From Parazoarcus communis (GTDB lineage Bacteria > Pseudomonadota > Gammaproteobacteria > Burkholderiales > Rhodocyclaceae), in the NCBI RefSeq assembly GCF_003111645.1, contig NZ_CP022187.1, positions 2,790,001 through 2,854,000 on the forward strand: a stretch of DNA of 64,000 nt, read 5' to 3'. The notes below the pieces were generated by a model. That model was not told where the DNA came from. It saw nothing but the letters and a program-made list of their open reading frames with translations, and searched no databases. This document shows positions 30,510-39,574 of the stretch, one piece after another. Both the position numbers and the translations under genes were made by a program. Position 1 is the first letter of the stretch, and the number at the start of each line of letters is the position of its first letter.

Positions 30510-32186
30510 TCAGTGTGCAGCTGCAGTCGCCGCACCCACGCCGGTTTGCGCGCGCACGTACTGGTCGCCGAAGGCTTCACGTTCGTTCTGCGCTTCGCCA
30601 CTGTTGTCGAGCAGCGAAACGATGATCGTGGCAAGGAAGGCCAGCGGCATCGAGAACAGTGCGGGCTGAGTGTAGGGGAAGATCGGCGAGGCATAGCCCA
30701 GCACATCCACCCACACCGACTTCGACAGCACGACGAAGGCCACCGCGCTGAACAGGCCGAGGTAGCCGCCCGCGAGGGCGCCGCGCGTGGTCAGGCCCTT
30801 CCAGTACATGGACATGATCAGCACCGGGAAGTTGGCCGACGCCGCCACGCCGAAGGCAAGCGCGACCATGAAGGCCACGTTCATCTTCTCGAACACCATG
30901 CCGAGCAGCACCGCAACCACGCCCAGACCGATGGTGGCGAACTTCGACACGCGCAGTTCGGTGGACTCCGACGCCTTGCCCTTCATGATCACGCGCGAGT
31001 AGATGTCGTGCGAGATCGCCGAGGCACCTGCCAGCGCAAGCCCTGAAACCACGGCCAGGATGGTGGCGAAGGCCACTGCCGACAGGAAGCCGAGCAGCAG
31101 GTTGCCACCCACGGCCTGCGCAAGGTGCATCGCGACCATGTTGTTGCCACCGACGATCTTGCCGCCAATCTCGCCGCCCTCGAAGTACTCCGGGCTCTGA
31201 CCGACGATCAGGATTGCAGCGAGGCCCATCAGTGCGATGACGTTGAAGAAGTAGGCCACGATCCCGGATGCGTACAGCACCGACTTGCGCGCTTCCTTGG
31301 CGTCAGTCACGGTGAAGAAGCGCATCAGGATGTGCGGCAGGCCGGCAGTGCCGAACATCAGGCCGATGCCGAGCGAGATCGCAGTGACCGGATCGGCCAG
31401 CAGGCTGCCCGGGGCCAGCAGCTTGGCGCCCAGACGATGCACTTCCATTGCACGCGTGGTGAGCTCGTCAAAGCTGAAGCCGAACTGGCTGAAAGCGAGC
31501 AGCATCACCGTGGTACCGCCGATCAGCAGCAGGCAGGCCTTGATGATCTGCACCCAGGTGGTGGCAACCATGCCGCCGAAGGTGACGTACACCATCATCA
31601 GCGCACCGACCACGAACAGCGCAACGTTGTACTCCAGCCCGAACAGCAGCTTGATCAGCTGACCGGCACCCACCATCTGCGCCACCAGATAGAAGCACAC
31701 CACGGTGAGCGAACTGACCGCAGCCATGGTCCGCACCTTGCCCTGGTTGAGGCGATAGGAGGTGATGTCGGCGAAGGTGAACTTGCCCAGATTGCGCAGG
31801 CGTTCCGCCATCAGGAACAGGATGATCGGCCAGCCCACGAAGAAGGCGATCATGTAGATGTAGGCGTCGACGCCCTGCATGTACATCATCGCGGTCAGGC
31901 CTAGCAGCGTGGCCGCGGACATGTAGTCGCCCGCGATCGCCAGACCGTTCTGGAAGCCGGTGATGCCACCGCCGGCGGTGTAGAAGTCTGCGGTCGTCTT
32001 GGTGCGACTTGCGGCCCAGTAGGTAATGGCCAGCGTCATCACGACGAACACAAAGAACATGCCGATCGCGTGCAGGTTGAGCGGCTGCTGAACAGTGGCT
32101 TCAACCGCAGGCCCTGCCAGCGCGACAGCCGAGCCGGCGAGTGCGCCGGAAGCGACACCCAGACGGGAAACGATGGAGGCGCGCAT
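30510..32186 (-). CDS. actP: Acetate/monocarboxylate:cation symporter ActP
   Basis: A 558-residue solute:sodium symporter family permease with about 13 membrane segments. It begins with a hydrophobic leader (about residues 12-25), as in other ActP proteins. Family motifs include [25 protein letters not shown] and [22 protein letters not shown]. It would import acetate, propionate or similar short acids by cation symport. The start codon overlaps the stop of the DUF485 gene (TAATG), so translation is coupled. The longer open frame upstream passes through the DUF485 gene in another frame and is spurious. A propionate role would fit the neighbouring operon but is not shown. Confidence 0.93.
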   Translation of the reverse strand: MRASIVSRLGVASGALAGSAVALAGPAVEATVQQPLNLHAIGMFFVFVVMTLAITYWAASRTKTTADFYTAGGGITGFQNGLAIAGDYMSAATLLGLTAMMYMQGVDAYIYMIAFFVGWPIILFLMAERLRNLGKFTFADITSYRLNQGKVRTMAAVSSLTVVCFYLVAQMVGAGQLIKLLFGLEYNVALFVVGALMMVYVTFGGMVATTWVQIIKACLLLIGGTTVMLLAFSQFGFSFDELTTRAMEVHRLGAKLLAPGSLLADPVTAISLGIGLMFGTAGLPHILMRFFTVTDAKEARKSVLYASGIVAYFFNVIALMGLAAILIVGQSPEYFEGGEIGGKIVGGNNMVAMHLAQAVGGNLLLGFLSAVAFATILAVVSGLALAGASAISHDIYSRVIMKGKASESTELRVSKFATIGLGVVAVLLGMVFEKMNVAFMVALAFGVAASANFPVLIMSMYWKGLTTRGALAGGYLGLFSAVAFVVLSKSVWVDVLGYASPIFPYTQPALFSMPLAFLATIIVSLLDNSGEAQNEREAFGDQYVRAQTGVGAATAAAH

Positions 32187-32506
32187 TATTTTTCTTCCTT
32201 CCACGCCGCACGGACGATTTCGTTGTTGATGTCGTCGAATTCGCCGTTGGCCCGACGCACATACACGAGCGTCAGCACCCAGAACAGCGCGAACTGGAAC
32301 AGGCCGAGCGCGATACCGAGCGTGAGGTTGCTGCCCTCGAAGAGGCGCATTGCGATCACGTCGGGTGCGAAGGCCACCGTCAGCACGAAACCATAGAAAA
32401 TCACCAGCACCACTGCGGAAAGCCTTGTAGCAAACCGCGTACGCTTGGCCACGAGTTCCGCGAATCGCGGATTGCGCCTGATGTGCGCATACATTGATAT
32501 CGACAC
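32186..32506 (-). CDS. DUF485 membrane protein (ActP partner, YjcH-like)
   Basis: A small inner-membrane protein of 106 residues with two membrane segments (about residues 30-50 and 65-85), of the DUF485 family nearly always found upstream of actP. A GTG start at 32506 is preferred because GGGGGAG stands five bases upstream; an ATG four codons later is possible. The stop overlaps the actP start. It is inferred to aid ActP folding or activity. Confidence 0.85.
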   Translation of the reverse strand: MSISMYAHIRRNPRFAELVAKRTRFATRLSAVVLVIFYGFVLTVAFAPDVIAMRLFEGSNLTLGIALGLFQFALFWVLTLVYVRRANGEFDDINNEIVRAAWKEEK

Positions 32507-32603
32507 GTCTACTCCCCCTCCAAGAAAACAACGAAAAAATCGTCGCTTCCTCCACCCTCCTCCATGTGGCTGTGCCGTCTTCCGCGGCGCATGCCAAACG
32601 GGC

Positions 32604-32645
32604 GAATGATATATCATTCACAAGAGTCCATACTATTCCGTATGG
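32604..32645. promoter_or_regulatory. Two palindromes in the actP/crotonase divergent promoter region
   Basis: GAATGATATATCATTC (32604-32619) is a perfect 16-bp palindrome. CCATAC-N6-GTATGG (32628-32645) is a perfect inverted repeat eight bases away. Both lie in an AT-rich patch between the divergent DUF485-actP operon and the crotonase gene, roughly 100-160 bases from either start. Operator function is inferred; the binding proteins are unknown. Confidence 0.5.
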
Positions 32646-32764
32646 AAAAATAAATAATTTTTTTGCTCGTGGGACAATCGTGGTTTTCCACACTCAGGCG
32701 CGGCACGCTTTGCCGTGCATTTTCAGCCCCTTTCGCGCCCACCTTCGACCGGAGTCAACACAAG

Positions 32765-33547
32765 ATGGATAGTCAGATCATTGTCGATCGCGCCGACGGC
32801 ATCGCCACCGTTTCACTCTCCAATCCGGACCGGCTGAACGCGGTCAACGCTGCGATGTGGCGGGATCTGCGCACGGCAATGGAACACTGCGGACGCGATG
32901 CAGAGGTACGCTGCGTCATCCTGCGCGGGGCAGGCGACAAGGCTTTCGCCGCGGGTGGCGACATCGAGGAATTCCTGACCGTCCGCGCCACCGTGGATGA
33001 CGCCCTGCACTACCACGAGGAACTCGTGGCCGCGGCGCTGGACGCGATCCGCAACTGCCCGGTACCCACGGTCGCCGCGATTCAGGGCGCCTGTGTCGGG
33101 GGCGGACTGGAGATCGCAGGCTGCTGCGACATCCGGATTGCGGGTGCGTCCGCCCGCTTCGGCGCGCCGATCAACAAGCTCGGCTTCTCGATGTATCCGG
33201 GCGAAATGGCCGGCCTGCTGGCGCTGGTCGGCCCCGCCGTCGTGCTTGAGATCCTGCTCGAAGGCCGCATTCTGGATGCTCAGGAAGCCCTCGCAAAAGG
33301 ACTGCTGACGCGGGTTGTCGACGACGAGCGCGTCATCGACGAAGCGCTCGGCGCCGCCGGACGGATTGCCGCCGGCGCACCACTGGTTGCGCGCTGGCAC
33401 AAGCAATGGGTGCGCCGCCTGATGACGGGCGCGCCGTTGAGCGAGGACGAACGCCGCAGCGCATTCGACTTCCTCGCCACCGACGATTACCGCGAGGGCA
33501 TCGACGCCTTCCTCAGCAAACGCAAGCCGGTGTTCAAGGGGCACTGA
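32765..33547 (+). CDS. Enoyl-CoA hydratase/isomerase (crotonase) family protein
   Basis: A 260-residue crotonase-fold protein. Both oxyanion-hole segments are recognisable: AAGGDIEEF and GACVGGGLEIAG. The first catalytic Glu (equivalent to rat Glu144, in GGGLEIA) is kept, but the second (Glu164, normally in FGQPE) is replaced: the sequence reads FGAPINKLG. Hydratase activity is therefore doubtful, and isomerase, decarboxylase or another thioester reaction is possible. The start (MDSQ) follows a CGGAG site. It is divergent from the acetate permease operon and convergent with cobQ. The substrate is unknown. Confidence 0.8.
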   Translation: MDSQIIVDRADGIATVSLSNPDRLNAVNAAMWRDLRTAMEHCGRDAEVRCVILRGAGDKAFAAGGDIEEFLTVRATVDDALHYHEELVAAALDAIRNCPVPTVAAIQGACVGGGLEIAGCCDIRIAGASARFGAPINKLGFSMYPGEMAGLLALVGPAVVLEILLEGRILDAQEALAKGLLTRVVDDERVIDEALGAAGRIAAGAPLVARWHKQWVRRLMTGAPLSEDERRSAFDFLATDDYREGIDAFLSKRKPVFKGH

Positions 33548-33562
33548 GCGCCCGCGGGGGCC

Positions 33563-35041
33563 TCAGCTGGCAGCAGCACGCATCAGGGCATCGATGTCGA
33601 TGGCCGACTCGATCGAGTCGGCGAGTCGGTCGAGATCTGCTTCGCGGCGCGCGGCGAGGTCGACGCGGTCCAGCGCCCCTTCCGCGCCCGCCCAGCGCAG
33701 CAGCGCATCAAGGGCGGCGGGCGAGTCAAACAGCCCGTGCACATAGCTTCCCATCACCTGCCCGTCGGCCGACAGGGCGCCGTCAGGGCGGTCGCCGGCC
33801 AACATCAGCGCCGGACGCTGCAGGGCGGGGCCGCTGGATACCCCCATGTGAATCTCGTAGCCGCTGACGACAGGATCGCCCCCGAAACAGAGCGTCCCGT
33901 GGACGTTCTCTAGCTGCTTCTCGCGCTCGAGCACGGTCGCCATGTCGAGCACACCGAGGCCGGACACGGTGTCTGCCCGCCCCTCCACGCCATGGGGATC
34001 GCCGAGCGAGCGCCCGAGCATCTGGAAGCCGCCGCAGATCCCCACCACCTTGCCGCCGTAGCGCAGGTGCTTCAGGATCGCCTGGTCCCAGCCCTGTTCG
34101 CGCAGCCATGCGAGGTCCGACTGCACGCTCTTGGAACCGGGCATCACGATCAGGTCGGCGGGCGGCATCTCCTGCCCCGGCCCGACCCAGCGAAAATCGA
34201 CCTGGGGATGGAGACGCAGCGCATCGAGATCGGTGTGATTCGAGATGCGCGGATACACCGGCGCCACCACGCGCAACACCGGCACCTCGCCGCCGCCATC
34301 CACGGTCGCATCCGCAAGCGCATCCTCGGCGTCCAGAAACAGTCCGTGCAGATAGGGCAGCACGCCAAACACCGGACGGCCGGTGCGGGCTTCGAGCCAG
34401 TCGAGCCCCGACTGCAGCAGGCCGATATCGCCGCGGAAGCGGTTGATCACGAAACCCTTCACCCGCGCCTGCTCCGAGGGCGACAGCAGGTCGAGCGTTC
34501 CCACCAGATGTGCGAACACCCCGCCACGATCGATGTCGGCTACCAGGATGACCGGCACATCGGCCGCCTCCGCAAAACCCATGTTGGCGATATCACGGTC
34601 GCGCAGATTGATTTCCGCCGGGCTTCCGGCACCTTCGACGAGAACGCATTCGTAGGCATCGGTCAGACGCTTCCACGACTGCATCACCGCAGCCATCGCA
34701 GTGGGCTTGTAGTTGTGATAGTCCCGCGCCGAAAGGTTCGCCGCCGGCCGTCCATGGATGATCACCTGCGCACCGATGTCGGAAGAGGGCTTGAGCAGGA
34801 CCGGATTGAAGTCGGTATGCGGCGCCACCCGCGCCGCCACCGCCTGCAGCGCCTGCGCCCGGCCGATCTCGCCACCGTCGGCCGTGACCGCCGAATTGAG
34901 CGCCATGTTCTGTGGCTTGAACGGTGCCACCCGCAGTCCGCGGCGTACCAGCGCACGCGCCAGACCGGCAACCAGCGTGCTCTTGCCCGCATCGGAGGTG
35001 GTGCCCTGCACCATCAGCGTGAAGACCTTGGTCAGGCTCAT
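33563..35041 (-). CDS. cobQ: Cobyric acid synthase (adenosylcobyric acid synthase)
   Basis: A 492-residue glutamine-dependent amidotransferase that amidates four side chains of adenosylcobyrinic acid a,c-diamide in cobalamin synthesis. The N-terminal synthetase domain has the P-loop-like [11 protein letters not shown] and [12 protein letters not shown]; the C-terminal class I glutaminase has the nucleophile Cys in [10 protein letters not shown] and the catalytic His in SYVHGLFDS. No other cob genes are adjacent, so the rest of the pathway lies elsewhere. Its product serves the two mutases and probably the CarH-like regulator in this window. Confidence 0.95.
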   Translation of the reverse strand: MSLTKVFTLMVQGTTSDAGKSTLVAGLARALVRRGLRVAPFKPQNMALNSAVTADGGEIGRAQALQAVAARVAPHTDFNPVLLKPSSDIGAQVIIHGRPAANLSARDYHNYKPTAMAAVMQSWKRLTDAYECVLVEGAGSPAEINLRDRDIANMGFAEAADVPVILVADIDRGGVFAHLVGTLDLLSPSEQARVKGFVINRFRGDIGLLQSGLDWLEARTGRPVFGVLPYLHGLFLDAEDALADATVDGGGEVPVLRVVAPVYPRISNHTDLDALRLHPQVDFRWVGPGQEMPPADLIVMPGSKSVQSDLAWLREQGWDQAILKHLRYGGKVVGICGGFQMLGRSLGDPHGVEGRADTVSGLGVLDMATVLEREKQLENVHGTLCFGGDPVVSGYEIHMGVSSGPALQRPALMLAGDRPDGALSADGQVMGSYVHGLFDSPAALDALLRWAGAEGALDRVDLAARREADLDRLADSIESAIDIDALMRAAAS

Positions 35042-35167
35042 GCGTGCCCCCCATCCGGAGCCCGCGCCATCACCGCGCCAGAGTCAGTCAACGGGACAAC
35101 GCGTGCCCCCAGTTCCAGCAATCCTATTTCCACGCAAAGACGCCCCACAAAGTTTGATGAATGAGCG

Positions 35168-36016
35168 TTACCAGACGCCACGATTCGATATTGTTTCGAG
35201 CAGATGAGGCCACTCCCGAGCCCAGCAGCACCGATGATCCGCAGCATCCACGATCCGCACCTGGATATCTGCCTCCTCACGAAAGCGGGACCGATACGCA
35301 CGATAGACCGTGATCGGTACGGTCTGATCCAGTGCCCCAACGAAATGAGTCTGCGGGATGCCCTCCAGCCCTGGCCAAAAATCAGGCGGATTCAGCGACC
35401 CCTCAAGCGGGGAAAGACCGTGCAAACGGCTCCAGACAGCGTGATCGAGATTTCCCGCCACCGTGATCAGATGCACGACATCCGATCGCTGCGCAGCAAG
35501 CAGCGCTGCAACGGCCCCGCCCCCCGAATAGCCCACGAGCACCAGTGCGTTCGCGCCCGACTGCAGCTTTACCTGATTCAGGGCCACATTCAAGGCATCA
35601 ATCACCGCTGGAGCGAAACGCTCCGAGGTCCAGTAGCGGGCATCACACTCCGGGGAAACGACGCGGCTGTACTGGCACGGCCGTGCGATGTAGGCCACAT
35701 TCCCGCCGTCGGCGACAGCCAGACGCAGCGCGACCGGATCAACCGGCGTAGGGTCTCTTGAAGGACGGTGCCGGGTAACCCAGGCAAAACCATCTCCCTC
35801 GATGTAGACACTCAGGACATCTCCCTTCCCCGGTTTCACGAAGCCTGTCAGCCGAAACGTGCCGGTCTCGAAGGTCCCGCGGGTCAAATGGCTGCCTGCG
35901 GCAATCTCCTCCGCACGCCGAAGTCGTTCTTCCGGATCAAGCGCACCCGCCGCACACGCTGCCAGCATTAGCGCGCTGACGACGATCCAGCAGGCTCGAA
36001 GGCCATCCATCCCCAC
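35168..36016 (-). CDS. Alpha/beta-hydrolase-like lipoprotein
   Basis: A 282-residue protein with a lipoprotein signal peptide (lipobox LAAC, lipidated Cys21) and an alpha/beta-hydrolase fold. The nucleophile elbow is GYSGGG with Ser164; a candidate acid is Asp in GALDQTVP and a candidate His is in DAADHRCC near the C-terminus. It would sit on the periplasmic side of a membrane. The start is a GTG that directly follows the stop of the upstream gene, or an ATG two codons later. It is the last gene of the four-gene module beginning at 39406. Esterase or lipase activity is inferred and the substrate is unknown. Confidence 0.72.
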   Translation of the reverse strand: MGMDGLRACWIVVSALMLAACAAGALDPEERLRRAEEIAAGSHLTRGTFETGTFRLTGFVKPGKGDVLSVYIEGDGFAWVTRHRPSRDPTPVDPVALRLAVADGGNVAYIARPCQYSRVVSPECDARYWTSERFAPAVIDALNVALNQVKLQSGANALVLVGYSGGGAVAALLAAQRSDVVHLITVAGNLDHAVWSRLHGLSPLEGSLNPPDFWPGLEGIPQTHFVGALDQTVPITVYRAYRSRFREEADIQVRIVDAADHRCCWAREWPHLLETISNRGVW

Positions 36017-37144
36017 TCAGGCATTCCCCGGTGCGAGATGCGCAAAAAGGCCTTTGCGGACACTCGGGTCACGAACCCGCCAGATGCAGCTGTCCACAAA
36101 GTAATGGTGAATGCTGACTGCACTCGCCACCGCAAGCGCAAACGTATATGCGCCCGACAGGTCGGAAAAATACTCCGGCAGATGGAAGACGAACAGCCCG
36201 ATCAGGACGAGCACTATGTAATAACGCCCACTCCAGAACAGGAGACGCGTGCGGTTTGACGCCCCTGCGAACAAGCCCGCCCGGTTCAACTCCATCCTCA
36301 ACGGAAACACCAGGTACTGCAGGGAGTGTGAGAATTGCACTATCAGATACGCCGCCGGTTCGAAGAACAGCAGCAGGTACCACATGTAGATTGCCAGCCA
36401 GGAAGCCAGAATCCTGCGGTCAGGTGCCCGCCCAGTGCGTGCTCCAATCCTGAACCAGATCACCACACCGACCAGGAAGGCACAGCAACAGACAAGATTC
36501 ATGAACCGAAGTGCGGCTGGAATCATTGAATGCAGCGCGCCCAGCCAATGAGCAGGAAGATCCTGAGCCCCCCACACAACATGCCACACCAGCAAGGTAC
36601 GCAAGCCCACCCGAAGTAGCCGACGCTCTCCTGGGGACAGCTCCAGGCCGGTCAGCTTCGAGAAACACGCCACCATGCCCCACGCCTGGCCGGTGTAATG
36701 CCACGCCAGGTAGAAGGCCGCACCGAGCCAGAGTACATAGACCAAGTCTTGATGCACGGCGATTCCGCCGTTCGGACCGGGCGTTCCCAGGAAGACCGCT
36801 GCTGCAACGATCAGGATCAGCGCAAGCGGTACATATATCGTTGCGAGCGGGTACTTCTTGAGGTTCGTGCGCGGCCGGTACAGCAGACTGTACGCACCAA
36901 TGAAATGAGGCCAGTTGATCAGGACCTGAAAAATGATTGCGCTGCCCATCAGTCCGCCAACGCTCGCCGCGGGCAAGGACGACGATATGCTCCCTGCCCA
37001 CCACAGGTAAACCAGCATGACGCTGACGACCACAATGGAAACACCGCCAGTCACCCAGAAATCAAAAGCCGGCGAAATGATGTAACCATTCCGGAACGAG
37101 GCTGCAGTGCGTTTTTCGGCCTTGCGCCTGGGGATGTTCTTCAT
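36017..37144 (-). CDS. Uncharacterised multi-pass membrane protein with conserved-looking His residues
   Basis: I do not recognise a named family. The 375-residue protein has about nine hydrophobic segments (near 28-50, 63-87, 100-120, 133-158, 180-193, 212-231, 246-272, 308-322 and 333-350). His residues lie at or near membrane segments in motif-like settings: NWPHF (His80), WHYTGQ (His149), HSLQYL (His273) and IHHYFVD (His346, His347). This pattern suggests heme or metal binding in the membrane, which is speculation. The start (MKNIP) has GGAAG six bases upstream. It sits between the GMC flavoprotein and the lipoprotein hydrolase, so it could pass electrons to quinone in place of the usual cytochrome c subunit. 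Confidence 0.7.
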   Translation of the reverse strand: MKNIPRRKAEKRTAASFRNGYIISPAFDFWVTGGVSIVVVSVMLVYLWWAGSISSSLPAASVGGLMGSAIIFQVLINWPHFIGAYSLLYRPRTNLKKYPLATIYVPLALILIVAAAVFLGTPGPNGGIAVHQDLVYVLWLGAAFYLAWHYTGQAWGMVACFSKLTGLELSPGERRLLRVGLRTLLVWHVVWGAQDLPAHWLGALHSMIPAALRFMNLVCCCAFLVGVVIWFRIGARTGRAPDRRILASWLAIYMWYLLLFFEPAAYLIVQFSHSLQYLVFPLRMELNRAGLFAGASNRTRLLFWSGRYYIVLVLIGLFVFHLPEYFSDLSGAYTFALAVASAVSIHHYFVDSCIWRVRDPSVRKGLFAHLAPGNA

Positions 37145-37230
37145 ACGTTCTTCCAACGCCCGGACACCCCAGGCTCAAGATTCGATTTTCCAGTTCCGAG
37201 GGATCCGACAACCCCATTCTGCCCCGTCGT

Positions 37231-38886
37231 TCAGGTGGCCGGAGCCATGGCGCCCATCGCACGCAGCGCCAGCGCCTGGATCGTCAATCCGGGAGACTCT
37301 CCGCCTCCCGTGCTCGGAAACACGCTGGCGTCGACGATGTAGAGATTGTTCCAGCGATGGCTGCGGCACCATGCATCGACAACCGAGTTGCGCGGATCAG
37401 TTCCCATGCGGCAAGTACCGAATACATGCGTCGAACTGAAAATATCGTAGGAGCTGAACTCCTCGAATATCGGCCCGGCTCCGGACGCCTTGAGAATCTC
37501 CCTGCAGGTCTTGGCCATGAAGGCGATACGCTTCATCGCCATGTCGTCGACATGACTGTGAATGCGTGCCACGGCCACGCCGGTTGAATCCTTCACCGAC
37601 GGGTCGAGTGCGACATATGACTCTGGGTGAGGGAGACTCTCGCAGATACCGGACAAGGAAAGCACTCTCCCAAATGACGTCCTCATGGCCTGCTTGTGCG
37701 CACGCCCCCAACCCTTCACGACTCTTTTCGCATAGTTTATCGGCCCCAGGAGATCCGACTCGGCAACCGAGGGCGAGAAGCGACATCCGCCAACGACACC
37801 CGGAATCGAATCCGGAGCATTGTAAGTCCAGCAGATGCTATCTACTGGCAAACCGCGATGGCTGCCAAGGTTCTCCGGACACAGCGCATTGCTGGTCCAG
37901 AGCAGTGTCTCCATGAAATTCCGCCCGACCTGTCCGGACTCGTTGGCGAGCCCCTTGGGCGAGCGCATGTCTTTTGAGGCAAGCAACAGCCGCGGGGTTT
38001 CGATGGCACCGGCGGCGAGCACGAGTTTCGGCGTTTCAACGAACCCGGCGCCATTGCGATCACGGTAATGAACTCCCACGACCTTCCCTTCCGCACCGGT
38101 CTCGATCCGCACGACCGTGGTATCCGTGCGGATATCGCACAAGCCGCTGGCTTCGGCCGCCCTCAGGTAAGTCACGTCGATCGTACCTTTGTCCGTTCTC
38201 GGGCAACCCTTGAGGCAGCAACCACAATAATTGCAGGCAGGGCGATTTTCGCGTGCCTCCGGGAGCACGGCGAGCGGGTTCGCCACCAACTGCATACCCT
38301 TGGCCGCAAAACCTTTCTGCAGGAAGCGGGTGCTGTAGGCAAATGGGTGTGCTTCGTAGGGGAGCGGGGCCGAGCGAGGCCGATAGGGATCTGCCGCTGG
38401 GCCAGCGACCCCGACAAACCGCTCGGCCTCCAGGTAGTGCGGTTCAAGGTCCTGATAGGACAGAGGCCAGTCGGCGCCGACCCCGAAGCGACTGTGCAAG
38501 CGCATGGACTGCTGATTCAGGCGGTGCGCCTCACCGGTAAAGTGCAGTGAGCTCCCCCCCACGGCCCTCACGTGGTGATAGCCGAAGGAAGCGCGCCTGT
38601 CACCCGGATTGAGCAGACCGGATACATGGTTCCATGACCGGAGCTGAGACCACTGCCCGGACAAGGCCTGCATTTCACCGTAGGTATACCGCCCCTGGCT
38701 GCCCGCCTTGACCGGGAAGCCCTCCTCCCAGTCCCGTGTGCTCGCCTTGTAATCCTTGAAAGGGTCATAACGCGGCCCAGCCTCAAGGATCAGCACCCTC
38801 AAGCCCTTGCGGGTCAGTGCCCATGCCGCTGCACCGCCGCCCGCCCCCGAGCCGACGATCACAGTGTCATACACCCGCTTGGCCAT
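37231..38886 (-). CDS. GMC-family flavoprotein oxidoreductase with ferredoxin-type Cys motif
   Basis: A 551-residue GMC oxidoreductase (gluconate/fructose dehydrogenase large-subunit type). The N-terminal FAD Rossmann motif is VGSGAGGGAAAW, and the C-terminal catalytic region has the family motif THVFGTCRMG and a GGGESPGLT stretch. In the middle, Cys218, Cys221, Cys224 and Cys228 followed by Pro229 match CxxCxxCxxxCP, the usual 4Fe-4S ligand spacing. The start (MAKRV) has AAGGAGG upstream. It overlaps by 20 bases with the Tat-exported subunit gene before it and is probably carried across the membrane as a complex. It should oxidise an alcohol, sugar or similar CH-OH donor; the substrate is unknown. 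Confidence 0.85.
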   Translation of the reverse strand: MAKRVYDTVIVGSGAGGGAAAWALTRKGLRVLILEAGPRYDPFKDYKASTRDWEEGFPVKAGSQGRYTYGEMQALSGQWSQLRSWNHVSGLLNPGDRRASFGYHHVRAVGGSSLHFTGEAHRLNQQSMRLHSRFGVGADWPLSYQDLEPHYLEAERFVGVAGPAADPYRPRSAPLPYEAHPFAYSTRFLQKGFAAKGMQLVANPLAVLPEARENRPACNYCGCCLKGCPRTDKGTIDVTYLRAAEASGLCDIRTDTTVVRIETGAEGKVVGVHYRDRNGAGFVETPKLVLAAGAIETPRLLLASKDMRSPKGLANESGQVGRNFMETLLWTSNALCPENLGSHRGLPVDSICWTYNAPDSIPGVVGGCRFSPSVAESDLLGPINYAKRVVKGWGRAHKQAMRTSFGRVLSLSGICESLPHPESYVALDPSVKDSTGVAVARIHSHVDDMAMKRIAFMAKTCREILKASGAGPIFEEFSSYDIFSSTHVFGTCRMGTDPRNSVVDAWCRSHRWNNLYIVDASVFPSTGGGESPGLTIQALALRAMGAMAPAT

Positions 38887-39406
38887 TCGCCCTCCTTGCC
38901 GGTGCGAGCGTGTAATCGGGATATCCCCTGGGCTGAGGCGGCGATTCAAAACCCATTCCAACCCAACTTGCCGGCTCTGCGTAATAGAAGCTCATCAGAT
39001 CTGCCAGCACTCGGTCGAAAAACATCTTCGGAATGCCGTTCCTGGGGCTTGCCTCAGCCTGCGCCACGATACGATCGCGCTGCTCCGGCCGCAAGGCTTC
39101 GAACGCCAGTCCGTATTGCGCGGACGCCTGGGCATCGAGCCACTGTGCTCCGAGCTCCAGCAACTGCGGATAGTTCACAATCCTGGCCGCATGCGCAACG
39201 AGGCGCCGATCAAGCTTCAACTGTGAGGCTGAAGGCGTCAAGTCCATTGGAATCAAGGTATCCACAAAGGCAGCAAGCAGTTTTCCCCGCCTTTGAGCCG
39301 CCCCCCCGGCAGCACGCAAAGGCACCATGCGCGTCAGCGTCCCGAAAAATACCGCAGCCCGCACCCCATGCCTGAGGAACCGGCGCCTGCTGTTGTGCAC
39401 ATTCAT
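38867..39406 (-). CDS. Gluconate 2-dehydrogenase subunit 3-like protein with Tat signal
   Basis: A 179-residue small subunit resembling the Gluconate_2-dh3 family. The N-terminus carries a twin-arginine signal (SRRRFLR at about residues 6-12, then a hydrophobic stretch). Family members form a tight complex with a GMC flavoprotein and export it, already folded, through Tat. The gene overlaps the GMC gene by 20 bases, which supports that partnership. The start (MNVHNS) is an ATG placed to give a normal Tat leader; GTG/TTG codons just upstream are alternatives. No cytochrome c gene, the usual third subunit, is present. Confidence 0.8.
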   Translation of the reverse strand: MNVHNSRRRFLRHGVRAAVFFGTLTRMVPLRAAGGAAQRRGKLLAAFVDTLIPMDLTPSASQLKLDRRLVAHAARIVNYPQLLELGAQWLDAQASAQYGLAFEALRPEQRDRIVAQAEASPRNGIPKMFFDRVLADLMSFYYAEPASWVGMGFESPPQPRGYPDYTLAPARRANGQAGV

Positions 39407-39528
39407 CACATTCAACTCGTACCAAGGACCGTGATGGGCTCCCGGATTCAGGGCCAACGCCCACCCGCCCGACGCCCCGTCGGACTATAACGTAAGCCTG
39501 AGCAGCCGACAGTGCGATCCAAGGTTGC

Positions 39529-39561
39529 AAAAAAAGGGGGCGCCCTGAGGCGCCCCCTTTT
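39529..39561 (-). terminator. Rho-independent terminator of the autotransporter gene
   Basis: On the minus strand GGGGGCGCC pairs with GGCGCCCCC around a four-base loop, flanked by A-run and a run of seven T. It lies just beyond the stop codon at 39575. The A-rich 5' side could let it act weakly in the other direction. Confidence 0.88.
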
Positions 39562-39574
39562 ACGCAAACCAAGC

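Noticed and set aside
30510-32693. Extended 727-codon version of actP
   Set aside because: The extra N-terminal 169 codons run through the DUF485 gene in another frame and are Arg-rich without membrane segments; the real start with AAGGAAG is at 32186.
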